Source of the DNA: Jacaranda mimosifolia
Taxonomy: Eukaryota; Streptophyta; Magnoliopsida; Lamiales; Bignoniaceae
Assembly: GCA_018894105.1 (NCBI GenBank)
Contig: CM032121.1
Coordinates: forward strand, 25,574,230 to 25,638,229
Reading direction: 5' to 3'
DNA length: 64,000 nucleotides
The notes under the pieces are model-generated. The model did not search any database and was not told the DNA's origin. It saw only the letters and a list, made by a program, of their open reading frames with translations. Made by a program: the position numbers and the translations under genes. The stretch's first letter is position 1. Each line of letters begins with the position of its first letter. Positions 22,301-33,839 of the stretch are shown here, piece after piece.

Positions 22301-24291
22301 AACATCTCCCAATTAACATATTTCAGCTTCTTCCACAATTTATCTTGGGCCCTTCAAGGGGTACATTTTGATTGCAAGTTCAAGTGAAGCACACTTGGAA
22401 CAGATTAGGTAGTGCATTCCAGTACGCCAATATCAGAATGTGTTTGCAATTTAAGCGTTTCCTCTCTAGTTCATCACTCAACCCCACAGCACCCCTAAAA
22501 ATACCACAGAAAGGGAAAAAGATATATTACCATGGAAAACAGTAAAACAGCTCTCCAGGATTAGGGAGTGTAGATGCATATGCATACAATGCAGCATTAC
22601 TTGAACATCTATTTAATCTTTCTCTCTCACCAATCCTGAAATCTTAATTGAAGCACGCTATGGCATGCATCTAGTTAAATATTACAATATAGACCTTTAG
22701 GTTCTTAGACATAAGCATTAGTGCATTACCCCTTTTCCGTGATTCAACAATTAAAAGGAAAAACAAATGATTTCATGCATTGCTTTTCAGCTCCAAATAT
22801 AGGCCCTCTATCATATAGATTATTCAGCATGAGCATTTAGCCCTTCTGTTACTATCCAACCATGAAAAGTAAAATAGCTTAACTTGTGCATTACTTTTCA
22901 ACTCCAATTCCGAGTCCCTTTACATGCAAATGCAAGCAACAACATCACTTTAATGGTTCTAGACAGAAAAGCCAAAATTTTTATTGGTTCCAATGGATGC
23001 AATTCAGGTGGAATTTACTTATTTTTCAGAATACATGAAGGCAAAGAGCCTTCTTTGGAAAACCACATAGATTCATTATCCATTCTATATCACTAAGAAA
23101 TTTCTTGAATAAATTTTCCTTTGATATGGTTTGCTAGCAATTCAAACCCAAAGTATTGCAGCAAAATAAAAGTATGACATTACTTAAAGTTCAGGAATTA
23201 AAACATGTGCCTGAATCTTCCAATCAGGCAGCTTGATCTCTAACTTTTTGCAGTGGACATTGGCAAATTACTAAAGTGAGATGGACCTTGTCAAGTGCTA
23301 GAAGGAAACTGATTAAGCACATCTTTCTCTCTTAGAGATGCAAATGCCAAGAAAGGGGTTCCTTGACTAAGCTCACACTATGTCACCATTTCAATATAAT
23401 TTTAGAATCAAGAGGTGCTACGAGCTTGATGTTGGATGAGAGCCTTCTATTTTCTTAAGTGAGAACCCAATTCATGAGGATGGACAATGTCTACCATTTT
23501 GCATTCCCCAGTCCCAAGTGAATCCTAGAGCTGAGAAGAAATTGGACAATAACCTCATTGCTTAGCATCTGAAGGAAATACAGCATCCTGTATTTACCAT
23601 AAAGCAATGATCACATTAGTGCAAAATTCAATGTCTCAAATGAAGCAAGTTAGCCCCCAATTTACTTTATGAAGCAGTCAAAAATATTTTTGTTCTTTAT
23701 CTGTTCTTCAAAGTCGCATAGCAGCATTATACTTACTAGAGAATTTCATCCCAATTAAAAAAAAAACCACACACACACACAAAAAAAAAAAAAAAAATTG
23801 CAATCCACTATAGAGCTAACCGCATAGACTAATTTTTAGCAATTAATATTAAATAGATAACACCACGGGCTTGATATGCCCCAAGATAAGAACAAATGAA
23901 TTACTTAAAAAAATTCAACATGCAATTCAGAAAGCATATAAGATGATCAAAAATTCCAAATCGTCTGATACGTATAAACAATGTTGGACTTGCAGAAAAA
24001 GAGATGCACCTCATAAGCGGCGAGGATTTGAATGAATTTCTTGGAAGCATCAGAGGAATGGTTTTGCGAGTGAGCTAGGTCTGGGTGAGTTTGCTTAGCC
24101 AACTTGCGGAAAGAAGCTTTGATTTCGGCGAATGAACTGGTCTGAGACACCCCTAGGATATCGTATGCGTTTAGCCCAGCGAACTCAGGAGGAGCTGCCC
24201 ACTCGGCGTTGGTGCCCAGCCACCGTCTACAGGAGAAACTCGGGTACAAGAAGGGAAGGAAATTAGAAGAAGGAAGCGAGAGTGTTTGCAT
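19389..24291 (-). CDS. J-domain (DnaJ/Hsp40-like) protein, five exons
   Basis: Exons on the minus strand: 24291-24010, 22039-21164, 20858-20773, 19880-19740 and 19533-19389 (stop TAG). All four introns are GT-AG and the total is 1530 nt, 509 codons plus stop, in frame throughout. The start MQTLSLPSSN is chosen because it begins a Ser-rich, possibly organelle-targeting leader; an in-frame upstream ATG at 24465 would add 58 residues. The J domain covers about residues 42-110 (YDILGVSQ, HPD at 69-71, KFIQILAAYEILSD across intron 1), so it should stimulate an Hsp70 ATPase. After it come a long unassigned region (YRYTINDILSERR, YGPEIESMDLLPD), an acidic patch EDEDSEDQ, a CECRC cluster and a C-terminus RTLDIEDVRRGKKTIKD. 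I do not recognise the exact family member. No lesion is visible. Confidence 0.85.
23756..23799. repeat. A/CA low-complexity tract in intron 1
   Basis: Poly-A, then a CA run, then poly-A, within intron 1 of the J-domain gene. It is a simple microsatellite with no visible function. Confidence 0.8.
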
Positions 24292-24465
24292 AAAGATCGG
24301 ATGAAAACTGAGTTGGTAATGAAGTGATCGGACGGCAGTTACGGCAGAGAAGACGTCGGACAATGGCGAAATTGGTGAAGTACACCATATCTCAGACGGC
24401 GCGTGTGCATAAGTCGAAAGCCGAAAAATGGTAGTAGTACAACCATTTCCTTTTTCCTTTTCCAT

Positions 24466-25167
24466 TTTTTGGAATTTATTTTCGGATTCTTAAAAAAAGC
24501 AAAGTACTATTAATAAATTATTAAGGTAATGTTTGGTTATAAATTGTATGTATTGGATTATATATTTTAGGAGCGGGGTTGGGAATATGAGATTTGTATT
24601 GGGGAATATGATATATATTTAATTATGTTTTGGGAATAGTTAGAAAAATTATTTTGGAGAGTTTTGGTATATTTGTTTATATTTTGGAGGAGACAATTTC
24701 TACTTTAGCAGTCAAATTAATATTTTTTTATTAGGTTTTGAGGGTGTAAATGAAGTTAAGTAATATTTTTTATTGTGATAATAATAATAAATTATTATAA
24801 TATATAAATGTATATATATGTGATGATTTGTAATAATTGTAATGTAATTTTGAAATTACTGGTTGAATGATGTTGAAGTTTAATATTATATATATATATA
24901 TTATTTTTAAATATAATTGATTATTTTATTGATATAATATTTTGTATATGGTAGATTATTTTGTGGGTATGGGATAAAGAAAAAAATAAATTTATATACA
25001 AAGTTTTCAATAGGGATGTAAAAATGCTTAAATAAAAACCTATGTTATTTGACAACTTACTAATATATAATGCCACACAATGCATAAAAAAACAATGTCC
25101 CCAACAACAATCCATACCATTAAGTACCTATTATAAGAGCTAATGAAAGTACTACCTAAAACATACT
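24466..25167. other. Upstream of J-domain gene: AT-rich DNA with a TIR-like end
   Basis: No gene. At 24521 TTAA is followed by GGTAATGTTTGGTTATAAAT, which resembles, in inverted form, the sequence GATTGTAACCAAACATAGC followed by TTAA at 45691-45713. A TA dinucleotide run lies near 24886-24902. No clear TATA box for the J-domain gene was seen. Confidence 0.4.
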
Positions 25168-25894
25168 TGATGAGGGTGAAAGTAATATATCAGGGTATTG
25201 GATTGAAATCTAGTAAAATCGACCAGAGGGTGATCGAGTAAAATACTGCTAATGTGTCGGGTCAAGTCGTTCGATCAACAACAAACGTCAGGCTAGCTGA
25301 TGTGCCATCGGCTAAGGCACTCTGATGCTCAAGTTAGTATAGATCGACTAGAGAATTGAGTAGTAGAGTAAGGGCTTTAAGATAAATATGGCATACCTTG
25401 TTGAGGTTAGCAATGGGGATATGACTTTGGTGCCCTTGTCGAGTAGGAATGGTTATTATCATTTTCTGAGGGCTTTGAAGTCTTCTCCTGTCTATGTACT
25501 ATTCTAGGTAGCTCAGCCTAAGGCGTAGTGGTACACTAGTAGCGCGTACTAGCCTGGTGCTATTGAGAAAAGGTAGTACTGTGGGGGCATGCTGTCTGAT
25601 GGAGCATTTAATGAGGTTGGGAGGTTGTCGATATGGCTCGATCTCCCTGGTCGAGGTGAATACTCTTGTGAGATACCTTCTAACTCTAGTTACTTTAAAT
25701 CTTCTTGATCGGATGAGGGACGTTGTATCCTGGTTATGGTCGACTGATTGAATACTGCTACTTGCTACGATGGATAAGGCTCATGAGGTCAAGTGACGGT
25801 AGAAAGTTTATGCTTGGTAATTGAGCCACCAGATACTATATTTTTGTCTTGGTCAAATGTCGTTGGGCTGGGCCTGTTGGACTATCCCATATCA
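25168..25894 (-). repeat. 3' LTR of gypsy copy B (727 bp)
   Basis: It starts TGATGAGGG on the plus strand and ends ATCCCATATCA. It is close to the 5' LTR but lacks about 30 bp that hold the TATA box there (35578-35588), and has other small indels, which explains the 59-bp length difference. Confidence 0.88.
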
Positions 25895-26125
25895 TGAGTC
25901 CTCCCCACCCTCGGGTCCTGATCGAGTAAGTCGACGAGAAGGAGTAGGGAGTAGACAGTCTGAAAAAATTATGCATAATCGACGAGGGTCTCTGAGTGTC
26001 GGTAAAGGGTCTGCTCTGCCGACCAGGGTTGGGTGCATCAAATGCATCGTTATATCGAGTTATGCGAAGCGTTAACCAGTGGCTGCATAATAATTGCCGC
26101 CGCTGAGTTACTGCGCATTGACGCC

Positions 26126-26135
26126 TATAAATAGG
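26126..26135 (+). promoter_or_regulatory. TATA box of the antisense ORF
   Basis: TATAAATAGG on the plus strand, about 230 bp inside the 3' LTR and about 190 bp before the first ATG of the plus-strand ORF. It fits the plant TATA consensus and would give a start near 26160-26170 (TCAATCC). It points away from the LTR promoter. Confidence 0.6.
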
Positions 26136-26319
26136 CACGATAAAAAACTTCATTTGCATTTTTACTCAATCCGTGAGGTCGAATCAACCATCCTTCTGTG
26201 TCTCTATTCGACTGCATCCCAGTTTAGGTTTTGAGACCGAGTAAGTTTTTCAAAATCCACTAAAGTAAGTTATTATTGTGCTGCATAATGCCCATACAAC
26301 TTCACTCAAGATGTTATGA

Positions 26320-28560
26320 GTGTTTGAAGGAGAGGGCAACATTAGAAAGAGTGATAGTGAGGAGATGAGGTCAAATACGGGTTCGATCCGAGAAGGTAAT
26401 GGCTCGACTAACGAGTTCGATGGGTCCTCAAGTGATAGTTCGACGTCGAGTAATTCTAGCGATAATCAAGTTGCTGCTGGAGCTGGGCCGGGTCAACTTC
26501 CTATTTCTCGTGGTCGATTGTTTACCCTTGACCATAATAATGAGATAGTATCGAAGATAACTGAAGAGGATCTTGTCAATATTAGGCAATTTTTCCATAT
26601 TCCCTCAGATTTTGAGTTGATTGCGTCGGGGCCCTATAATACGATGCACCACCCTCCCATCGATTGTGTTATTATCTTCGAGGATGCCCTTAGATGTGGG
26701 CTGAGGTTTCTGAGCGCCAGCCTATAGTCGACCTCCTCAGAGGTCTTCAAGTTAGCATCACCTAATTATTGCCTAATTGCTTCTCGACCATATATAGTTT
26801 CGTAGTCCTCATGCATGTGCATGGCCAACCCCCCACTTTTGCTAACTTCAGTAACCTTTTTCATCTCCCCATGTCTTACAAGTTAGGGATTATTGAGGAG
26901 TCGAGCTTTTACTATCTCACAGCCCGTCCTCGTTGAAATTTTTTGGTAACCCTTTCTTCTTCGTTTGGTCAAAATTAAAAGTCTTGTTACTTTTTTGTTC
27001 TATCACCTGGTGGGGTTGGGTTTAACATTCCTTGGGGTTGGATGCGGGGTCACGTCGACATGCCCAAAAATGAAACTTTGACCTGGCCCAATACATTTAT
27101 AAGAGACCTAGTCGAGTTTGGGCAGTGGAGGCTTCAAGTTATATTGAAGAAAGAAACTTGGTGCTGGTAGGCTTATCGCTTGCCCAGCTAGACATTCCTG
27201 ATGACGCTTGAGGAGGAAGATTGCGTTGTTCGTTGCTCATCTTCAAGTCGCTTTTGCTTTTAAAATTTCTAGTCGATTCTGATGCATGTTGTTTTGTTTT
27301 TATTCAGATCGAGAAGAAATCATGAACCAAACCTGAGCTCAAGCTTTGGCGCGCGCATAGAGGAGCGTCGACAGAATGCGGTTGCTCAACAAAGGGTAGC
27401 GTCTCAAGCCGCGCCCTCGCCACATGTTGTGTTGCCTGCCCCTACGGCATCGCCTGCTCATCTAGTGGCTCCCCAGGCCCATCTGACTTCTGGGTCAACC
27501 CCTACTTCAGCTGCTCGGCATACAAGGCTTGCAATCTAGCAGGCGGGACCGACGTAAAAGAAAACTACCGTGGACAAGGGCAATGGCAAAGCTGGAGTGT
27601 CTCCTGCCCCGACTAGCTATGATATCTTTAGACGTCGGGAGGATGATGCGTTGTTTCAGTTAGTCAACCTCCAGTCTCCTAGGTATAGGACCGATATGGT
27701 TGTCCACAACCTTATGTCTGTGATAACAGCCAAGTTGACTGGTTTTCTGCCATTGAAGATGATGATAGCTGGTTTGTTCGTATTCGACTGGTGGAAGATG
27801 ATGGACTTGAGCTAAGTGGGCATTCTAAAAGCTATCGCGTACATGCCATTATGGTATGTTTATAGTCGAGTTATTTTATTTCTTCTTGTTTCTCTTGTTT
27901 GTGTATTGACAACATTGTGGGCATTGCAGGTTAGCTAGTTAGGTTACCATCTTCATAGGAGGTCAGAGTTATCGCTCGATAACCATGATAGGTTCCAATA
28001 GGAGCACAATGACGTAGATGTGGTGAAGGGCTCAAATCAAGTCAGCCAAGGTGGAGGTCGAGCGGCTCACTAAACAGTTAGGAGAGAGAGATGCGGAACT
28101 CGAGGCAAATGATGCCCAGTTGCTGGTTGCGGTAGCTGAGAAGAGCTCAATCGATGAGTTGCTGAAGAAATTCAGAGTGGAGGCGTGACCCATTACGATA
28201 TTGGTCGAGCCCATGGATATAACAGCGCCTTACACTTTGCTTGAGGCGAGTTCGGCAGGACGTTGCCTGCTGTTCGAAGAGAGGCAGTACAACAATTTAT
28301 GCCAACCTCTGCTTTTCAGGATGCCAGCGTCATCTTTTCCCTCGATGATACTAAGGATGCCTTTGATAAGGCTATTAAGCAGTTGGAGTATCTTTGTTAT
28401 TCCATTCAACCAGAGGATAGGGAGCGTCTGAACCCAATTCTCAATGAGTAACTCTGCTCTTACGCTGATCTGGATGAGGTTACTCTTACTGAAGGGCCTA
28501 ACCCCGATGAGATTGTTCCTGCAGAGGAGCCTATTATTACACTAGTACCTGGCTATTTGG
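26320..28560 (+). pseudogene. Antisense ORF of Tat element (Transposase_28-like plus coiled coil)
   Basis: The first ORF (26320-26727) starts MFEGEGNIRKS, has a Ser-rich stretch, then a domain like the putative gypsy-type transposon domain (Transposase_28): FHIPSDFELI, HHPPIDCVIIFEDALRCGLR, and after a frameshift PIVDLLRGLQVSIT. SFYYLTARPR and CYFFVLSPGGVGFN follow near 26900-27020. Next come a Pro/Ala-rich part (27300-27540), REDDALFQLVNLQS (27630), a GT-AG-like intron about 27856-27930, a heptad-rich coiled coil (28040-28160: VERLTKQLGERDAELEAND) and an acidic tail. Stops and frameshifts interrupt it. Its role in the element is unknown; the Transposase_28 name does not imply transposase activity. 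Confidence 0.65.
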
Positions 28561-29380
28561 CTACGCGCCATTTGGTGACTACTGAGTTTGATTTTGCCAA
28601 TGACTTTGCTTTCGACATCAGGGATGACAAGATCAACATAGCTAACTTCTTCCCCAATGGTGGGCACCCATTTTTGGTCGATGATACGGGTCTTTCTCGA
28701 CCACTTCTACTAATATGCCCAAGCAGAAAGTTCAAAGCCCTTTCGTGGTTGTCCCTATCCTTTCCATTGGGAGCTCGACCAGGCAATTGGTGAAGGTGTG
28801 TTGGCTGTATGTGCTGGGTCCAGCTAAGCTTTCAGCTCGTTGTACTTTTACATTTTTTATTTCAAGTTTGTAGTTGCCCTGCGAGGCTGGTGCTTTTAAT
28901 GCTGCTCTCAGCTTTTTGTAATTGAATATTAAAGTGTAATTGATGGCTTTTCCTTTTAGCAATTTGTGTTCAACTTATTTTAATTTTATCACTTATCATT
29001 ATTGTCGAATGTTTAACAGTAACAAGCGACAATATAAGCAGCTTGATCTGTGGTTAGAAATTATTTTAAAGGATCCCTTAAAAAAAGAACTAAGTTTAAA
29101 CAAGTTCATCGTCGATTTGGAGATTAGTTGATGTGAAATAATGGATTCGTCGTCGGCTGAGAGGTTGATTAAGGTTATTATGCTATAATCGTGGCGTTTA
29201 ACGCTATAATTATTTTCAACTAGGTGGTTGAGCCTGTGTGTCTTAATTTAGGCTTCGAGCTAACGCATGTTTTTTTATCTTTGGGATCGGCTGCGTGGTC
29301 GACTCTGAAGAGGTAGATCATTTTTAAATCTGGCTTGAGTGCCTTGCCACATAATTAGAAAATGACGTCGGGTATGGGGT
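28561..29380. other. 3' non-coding region of gypsy copy B
   Basis: It lies between the antisense ORF tail and the tandem array. No gene seen; short ORFs here do not resemble proteins. Confidence 0.5.
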
Positions 29381-29384
29381 CGGG

Positions 29385-29735
29385 TGAGAGAGATCAACTC
29401 GTTTATTATTTTGGACTAGAAACCCTTATTTTGTGATTTTGAAACTAATGTCGACTACAGGGTCAACTCTGAACGATGAAGTTGTTCGTTGATTCGGTAC
29501 GATTTGAACGACGTTGACTATAAGGTTGACTCTGAATGATGAAGTCGTTCATTAATTCAGGTTAGAAGCCTTTGTTTTATAATTTGAAACCGATGTCGAC
29601 TATGGGTTCAACTCTGAATGATGAATTTGTTCGTTAATTCGGGCTAGACGCCTTTATTTTACAGTTTGAAACCATCATCGACTATGGGGTCGACTCTAAA
29701 CGATGAAGTCATTTGTTAATTCAGGCTAGAAATTT
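29385..29735. repeat. Tandem array of about 83-bp units in the Tat 3' region
   Basis: Units begin TCGACTA-like at 29451, 29513 (shortened unit), 29596 and 29678. Each has GGTCGACTCTGAA-like sequence, GATGAAGT, GTTAATTC and TTTGAAACC. The last two spacings are 83 and 82 bp. Half-decayed copies flank the array. Such arrays are known in the 3' regions of Tat/Ogre elements. Confidence 0.8.
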
Positions 29736-30103
29736 TGATTTGCGGTGCGAGTGGGTAGGTGCAGAAATATACGTAGTTTTATTGATTTGAAAAAATACTA
29801 TAGTACAATGGAGACTTTGAGTCTCTTTACACATAGAATTTCTTCAAGTTCATCGCATTTCATGGTCGAGGAAGCTCATTTCCGTTCATGTATGCAAGTC
29901 GATATGAATTGTGCTTTGCTACCTTGACCACTGAGTATAGTCCTTACCATTTTGGGTCGAGCTTTCCCATGTTCTTTGATACTTCAACCTTTTTAAGGAT
30001 AAAGTTGCCTATTTTGAAGCTTCTTGGATGAACTCCTTTGTTGTAGTGTTATGCCATCTTTGATCTATGTCCCTGCATTGTAGCGTAAGCTTGCTGCGGC
30101 ATC
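29736..30103. other. Spacer between array and integrase end
   Basis: No supported gene. Part may be the unreadable C-terminus of integrase. Confidence 0.4.
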
Positions 30104-31010
30104 TCATCGATGGTTTCTAGGTCGAGTTCTCTTTTTTGAGGTGTTTCTAATTAGATTAAAATTGATTACTCGAGCAATATACTGTATTAGTTCTGTTAGG
30201 ATGACCGCCTCTGATCCATAGACCAAACTATAGGGGCTATGACCCGTGGCTATTTGGGGAGTTGCTATGTATGCCCAACATGCTAGGGAGGTCATCTGCC
30301 TAACTTGCACTAGTCACTTCCAGTCAAACCTTGAGGTGGTCGAGCACAGTTTTGTTCGTGACCTCTGTTTGGCCATTAGCTTGGGGGTTCCCCACTAAGG
30401 TGAAGTGCTGGCGAATCCCCAGATTCTCGTACTAATTCTTTGTGCTTCTGCTTTGGAACTGGATTTTATTGTCTGATATTAAGACCATGGGCAGACCGAA
30501 ACAACATATAATATTTTACTATATGAAGCTCTTGATGGCTACGTCGGTGATTTTGGGTACTACCTCTTCTTCAACCTATTTCGTAAAGTATTCAACCACG
30601 ATGATCATGAATTTCCTTTGACCTGTTGTCTTTAGGAAAGAATCAACAATGTTAATCCCTCACTAATCGAATGGCCACGTGATTTGGACGTTTACCATCG
30701 ACACTGTGGGTTAGTGGGGGATGTTCAATTGGAGCTGGCAAGATGAGCATTTTTTGGCGAAGTTGATGGCATCTTTGAGTAAAGTCGGCCGGAAATACCC
30801 ATATCTAATGATTTTGTGCGCCAAGGACCATCCCTCAGAGTGATTGCCACAAATTCCTACATGAACTTCTTACAAGACCTCGCGGGCCTGGCCTGGTGTC
30901 AAACACCTCGATGGTGGTCCAGAGATCGACCTCTGGTAAAGCTGGTCGTGTTCGTCAAGGGTGAACTTGGTGGCTTGACCTGTTAGGCTCGGTGCTTTGC
31001 CCTTGTCCTG
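30104..31010 (-). pseudogene. Tat-type integrase, copy B (fragmented)
   Basis: Pieces in several frames: near 30600 QRKFMIIVVEYFTK (the first catalytic Asp site reads VEYF where relatives have VDYF), near 30460 GLPMVLISDN and QFQS (second Asp), near 30390 HFTLVGNPQANGQTE (Glu), then YIATPQIATGHSPYSLVYG and SEAVILTEL at 30180-30270. The order and motifs are those of gypsy integrase, which inserts the cDNA. Stops and shifts throughout. Confidence 0.78.
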
Positions 31011-31076
31011 GGGGACTATTCCTTCTCTCGAGTACACCTTTATCGCATCCTACCAGATGGGAGGCGCCTCTTCGAC

Positions 31077-31620
31077 CTATCCCACCAAGTTTTGGTTAGG
31101 GACACTATTGGTCAGCTTATTTGAGACTAGAAACATTATTATTTTATCTCGGGTCCTTTTCATCGAGCTCACAAATTTCTCTGATCGAGGGACCTGGCCA
31201 AAGGTGAATTTCTTGAACAGTTGTTGTAGTTTCCTCACCTCGGCTAGGTACCTGCTTATTATAGACTCCTTTGCTTCAAAGTTCCCTTCGATTTGCTTTG
31301 TAACTAGCTGGGAGTCAATGACGGCTGCTAGTTGCTTGACTCCCCCGATCTGCTGCAATTCTTATATCAGTGAGATGGGCCTCGTACTCTGCTTTGTTAT
31401 TTGTTATCAGATAGTCGAGCTTGATGGCAAAATCATTCTCCTTAGTGAGTGGGGAACGTAGCGAGATGCCAATTCCTCCTCCTAAGGAGGTTGCTGGTCT
31501 ATCAACATGCAAAGTCCACACCAAGGAGTTGTTATCATGCTGGTCGAATAGGTCGAGCCTCTCGGCGACAAAATTAGCTAAAATTTGGGCCTTTATAGTG
31601 GTTCGGGGTTGAAATGTGAT
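31077..31620 (-). pseudogene. Tat-type RNase H, copy B
   Basis: Two readable pieces: WTLHVDRPATSLGGGIGISL with NNKAEYEAHLTDIRIAADRG (Asp and Glu of the active site present), then AAVIDSQLVTKQIEGNFEAK (Asp) and QLFKKFTFGQVPRSEKFVSS. A frameshift near 31350 separates them. Confidence 0.8.
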
Positions 31621-31639
31621 GTCAAATTCACCTAACTCG

Positions 31640-32640
31640 ATTGCCTATTTTGTTAATCTTCCAGAAATATTTAGCTTTGATAACACCTGTCTTAATGGTT
31701 GATTCATCAAGACTATGATGGCATAAGATTAGAAATAGGGCCTTAATTTTTTGGCTATTGTAACCAGGACGAGGGCAAATTTTTTTATCTCAAGATAGTT
31801 GTGTTCGAGCCCTATAGTGCTTTGTTGTTGTAATAGATGGGTCAATGAGTGCCATCTCTGGCTGAAACTAAGACTGAGTTGATTGAGTCTGACGAAACTG
31901 CCAAGTACAGGTGCAAAACTTCTCCCAGTTCAGGTATGGCCAACATGGGTGCTGAAGAGAGGTAACGTTGGCCTGGTCACATTGCTCTGACCATTGAAAA
32001 CCTAACTTATTTGCGTTTCTCAAGATTTTGAAGAAAAGTAAGCTCTTGTTGGCTAATCGTGCAATGAACTTTCCTAGTGCTATGATCCTTTCGACCAGAC
32101 GTTGCACATTGCTGACTGTTCGAGGGGGCATAATGTCTAAAATGGCCTGAATTTTTTGTAGGTTTGCTTCTATGCCTCGTTGGCTAACCATGTATCCCAA
32201 AAACTTGCCTCCCCATACCCCGAAGGTACACTTGTTAGGGTTGAGCTTCAATTAAATGCTCTTAGTATTGAAAATGTGTGGTTGAGATCGATTAGATGAT
32301 CTTGTGCTTTTTCTGTTTTGACTATCATGTTGTCGACATAGACCTCCATGGATATTTCAATATCATTTTTGAATATAAATTCACTAGTCTTTGATGTGTT
32401 GCACCTGCGTTTTTGAGTCGGAAGGGCATGACCAAAAAATAGTATATCCCACTGGGGATGATAAAAGATGTCTTGTCCTTGTCTTCGGGTGCCATAAAAA
32501 TTTGGTAGTAACCTTGGAATGCATCCATTATGCTTAATAATTCACAATCAGTAGAATCGACTAGAAAAATTATACAAGGTAGGGGTAAGGATCTTTAGGG
32601 CAAGCTTTATTCAAATCAGTAAAATCATTATACATGCGTT
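31640..32640 (-). pseudogene. Tat-type reverse transcriptase and connection, copy B
   Basis: Pieces: MDAFQGYYQIFMAPEDKDKT and IYYFLVMPFRLKNAGATHQ (32528-32400), then, after a frame change, a YVDDMIV-like box near 32330 (CATGTTGTCGACATAGACC reversed), NPNKCTFGVWGGKFLGYMVS and QRGIEANLQKIQAILDI (32251-32100). The same blocks occur in copy A. The enzyme is frame-broken at least twice. Confidence 0.82.
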
Positions 32641-33110
32641 ATTTTTCTTCATTTTTAGGGACAAGGACTACATTACAAAGCCAACTTGGGTATTGAATTT
32701 CTACAATGTATCTTGCCTTTAAAATCTTGTTGACCTTCTCTTTGATGATCTGTCATCTCTCAGCATTGAAGGTCCTAGTCTTTTGTTTTAATGGCTTGTA
32801 TGAGGGGTTTACATTTAGATGATGGACGATGATAGTGGGGTCGATTCCTTGAAGGTCGGAGGCTTTCTATGCAAAAACATCTATATTTCTTCGGAGGAAA
32901 TCGACCATGAAACACTCTATGTTTCAACCCATGTTTGATATGATCCAGGTAATCTTGTCGGGGTTTCCTAGCTCTAGCTCCATTATCTTGAATTAGCTAA
33001 TAGGTTCTACCCTGTTCTCCTCTAGCTTTCTCTTCTTGCTCGACTGTCCCTCCTCAGTTTCTGCTATTGGGGCATCCCCCGAAGGTTTTAGTTTAGGTCG
33101 GGTTTTCTAC
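32641..33110 (-). other. Protease-RT linker of copy B, frame-broken
   Basis: It corresponds to 12891-13300 of copy A. No continuous ORF; it is the poorly conserved spacer between protease and RT in this lineage. Confidence 0.5.
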
Positions 33111-33600
33111 TCATTTGCCTTGACTGAAATTGTGTAGCACTGCCATATTCCAAAGGAGTTCGCATGTCTGAGTAGTTGTTGGGGACTTGATCTTCATATG
33201 GTAGGTCGAGACAATAGCACGAAAGTCATTCAGTACTAGTTGCCTAATAATAGCATTGTAGGCAAAGGGTGTGTCGACGACCAGATAGTTAACCATCAGA
33301 GTTTTATGTGAGGGAGCCTCCCCAAATGACGTAGATAAACTAATGGATCCTTCGGGAATGATCTTTGATCCTCCGAATTCGATGAAAGGGGTGCGTACGG
33401 GTTCAAACTTCAGCTTGCCCATATTCATTCTCTTCAAGGTTGACAGGAAAATGATGTTTGTTGAACTCCCATTGTTGACCAGTACTTTTCTGATCTCAAA
33501 GTTTGCGATTTCTACAGACACCACCAAGTGGAATTCCAACTTGCGGTCGACTCCTTAATTTTGCACATATGCAAGGTCTGTATCGGAGAAAAAGATTAGC
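33111..33600 (-). pseudogene. Tat-type aspartic protease, copy B
   Basis: ORF of about 140 residues: KVLVNNGSSTNIIFLSTLKR, where relatives have VDNGSS, so the catalytic Asp is Asn; then MNMGKLKFEPVRTPFIEFGG, FGEAPSHKTLMVNYLVVDTP, AYNAIIR and STYHMKIKSP. The fold is well kept but cannot cleave the polyprotein. Confidence 0.85.
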
Positions 33601-33839
33601 TCTATGCTGGTCGGACGTTGATAGACAATCTCGATGGAAGAAGATTTAGTTCACTCCAATCTATGCTGACTCTGCCTTCTGGCTAATTTAGAGTCTCCCC
33701 CAGTTTGGCCTTCTGCTATGGTGTCAATCACCCATTTGATGGGTGGGCGGGGATCATGGGCAGGTTTCTTTCCTTTATCTTCTTTTCTTAGGCTAACCGA
33801 CATTTCTCTACGGGGAGTCTGTTTAGTTTTGCACGTTTC

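Noticed and set aside
30997..31461. 154-codon plus-strand ORF in gypsy copy B
   Set aside because: Antisense to RNase H; it is open because the minus-strand codon pattern avoids antisense stops.
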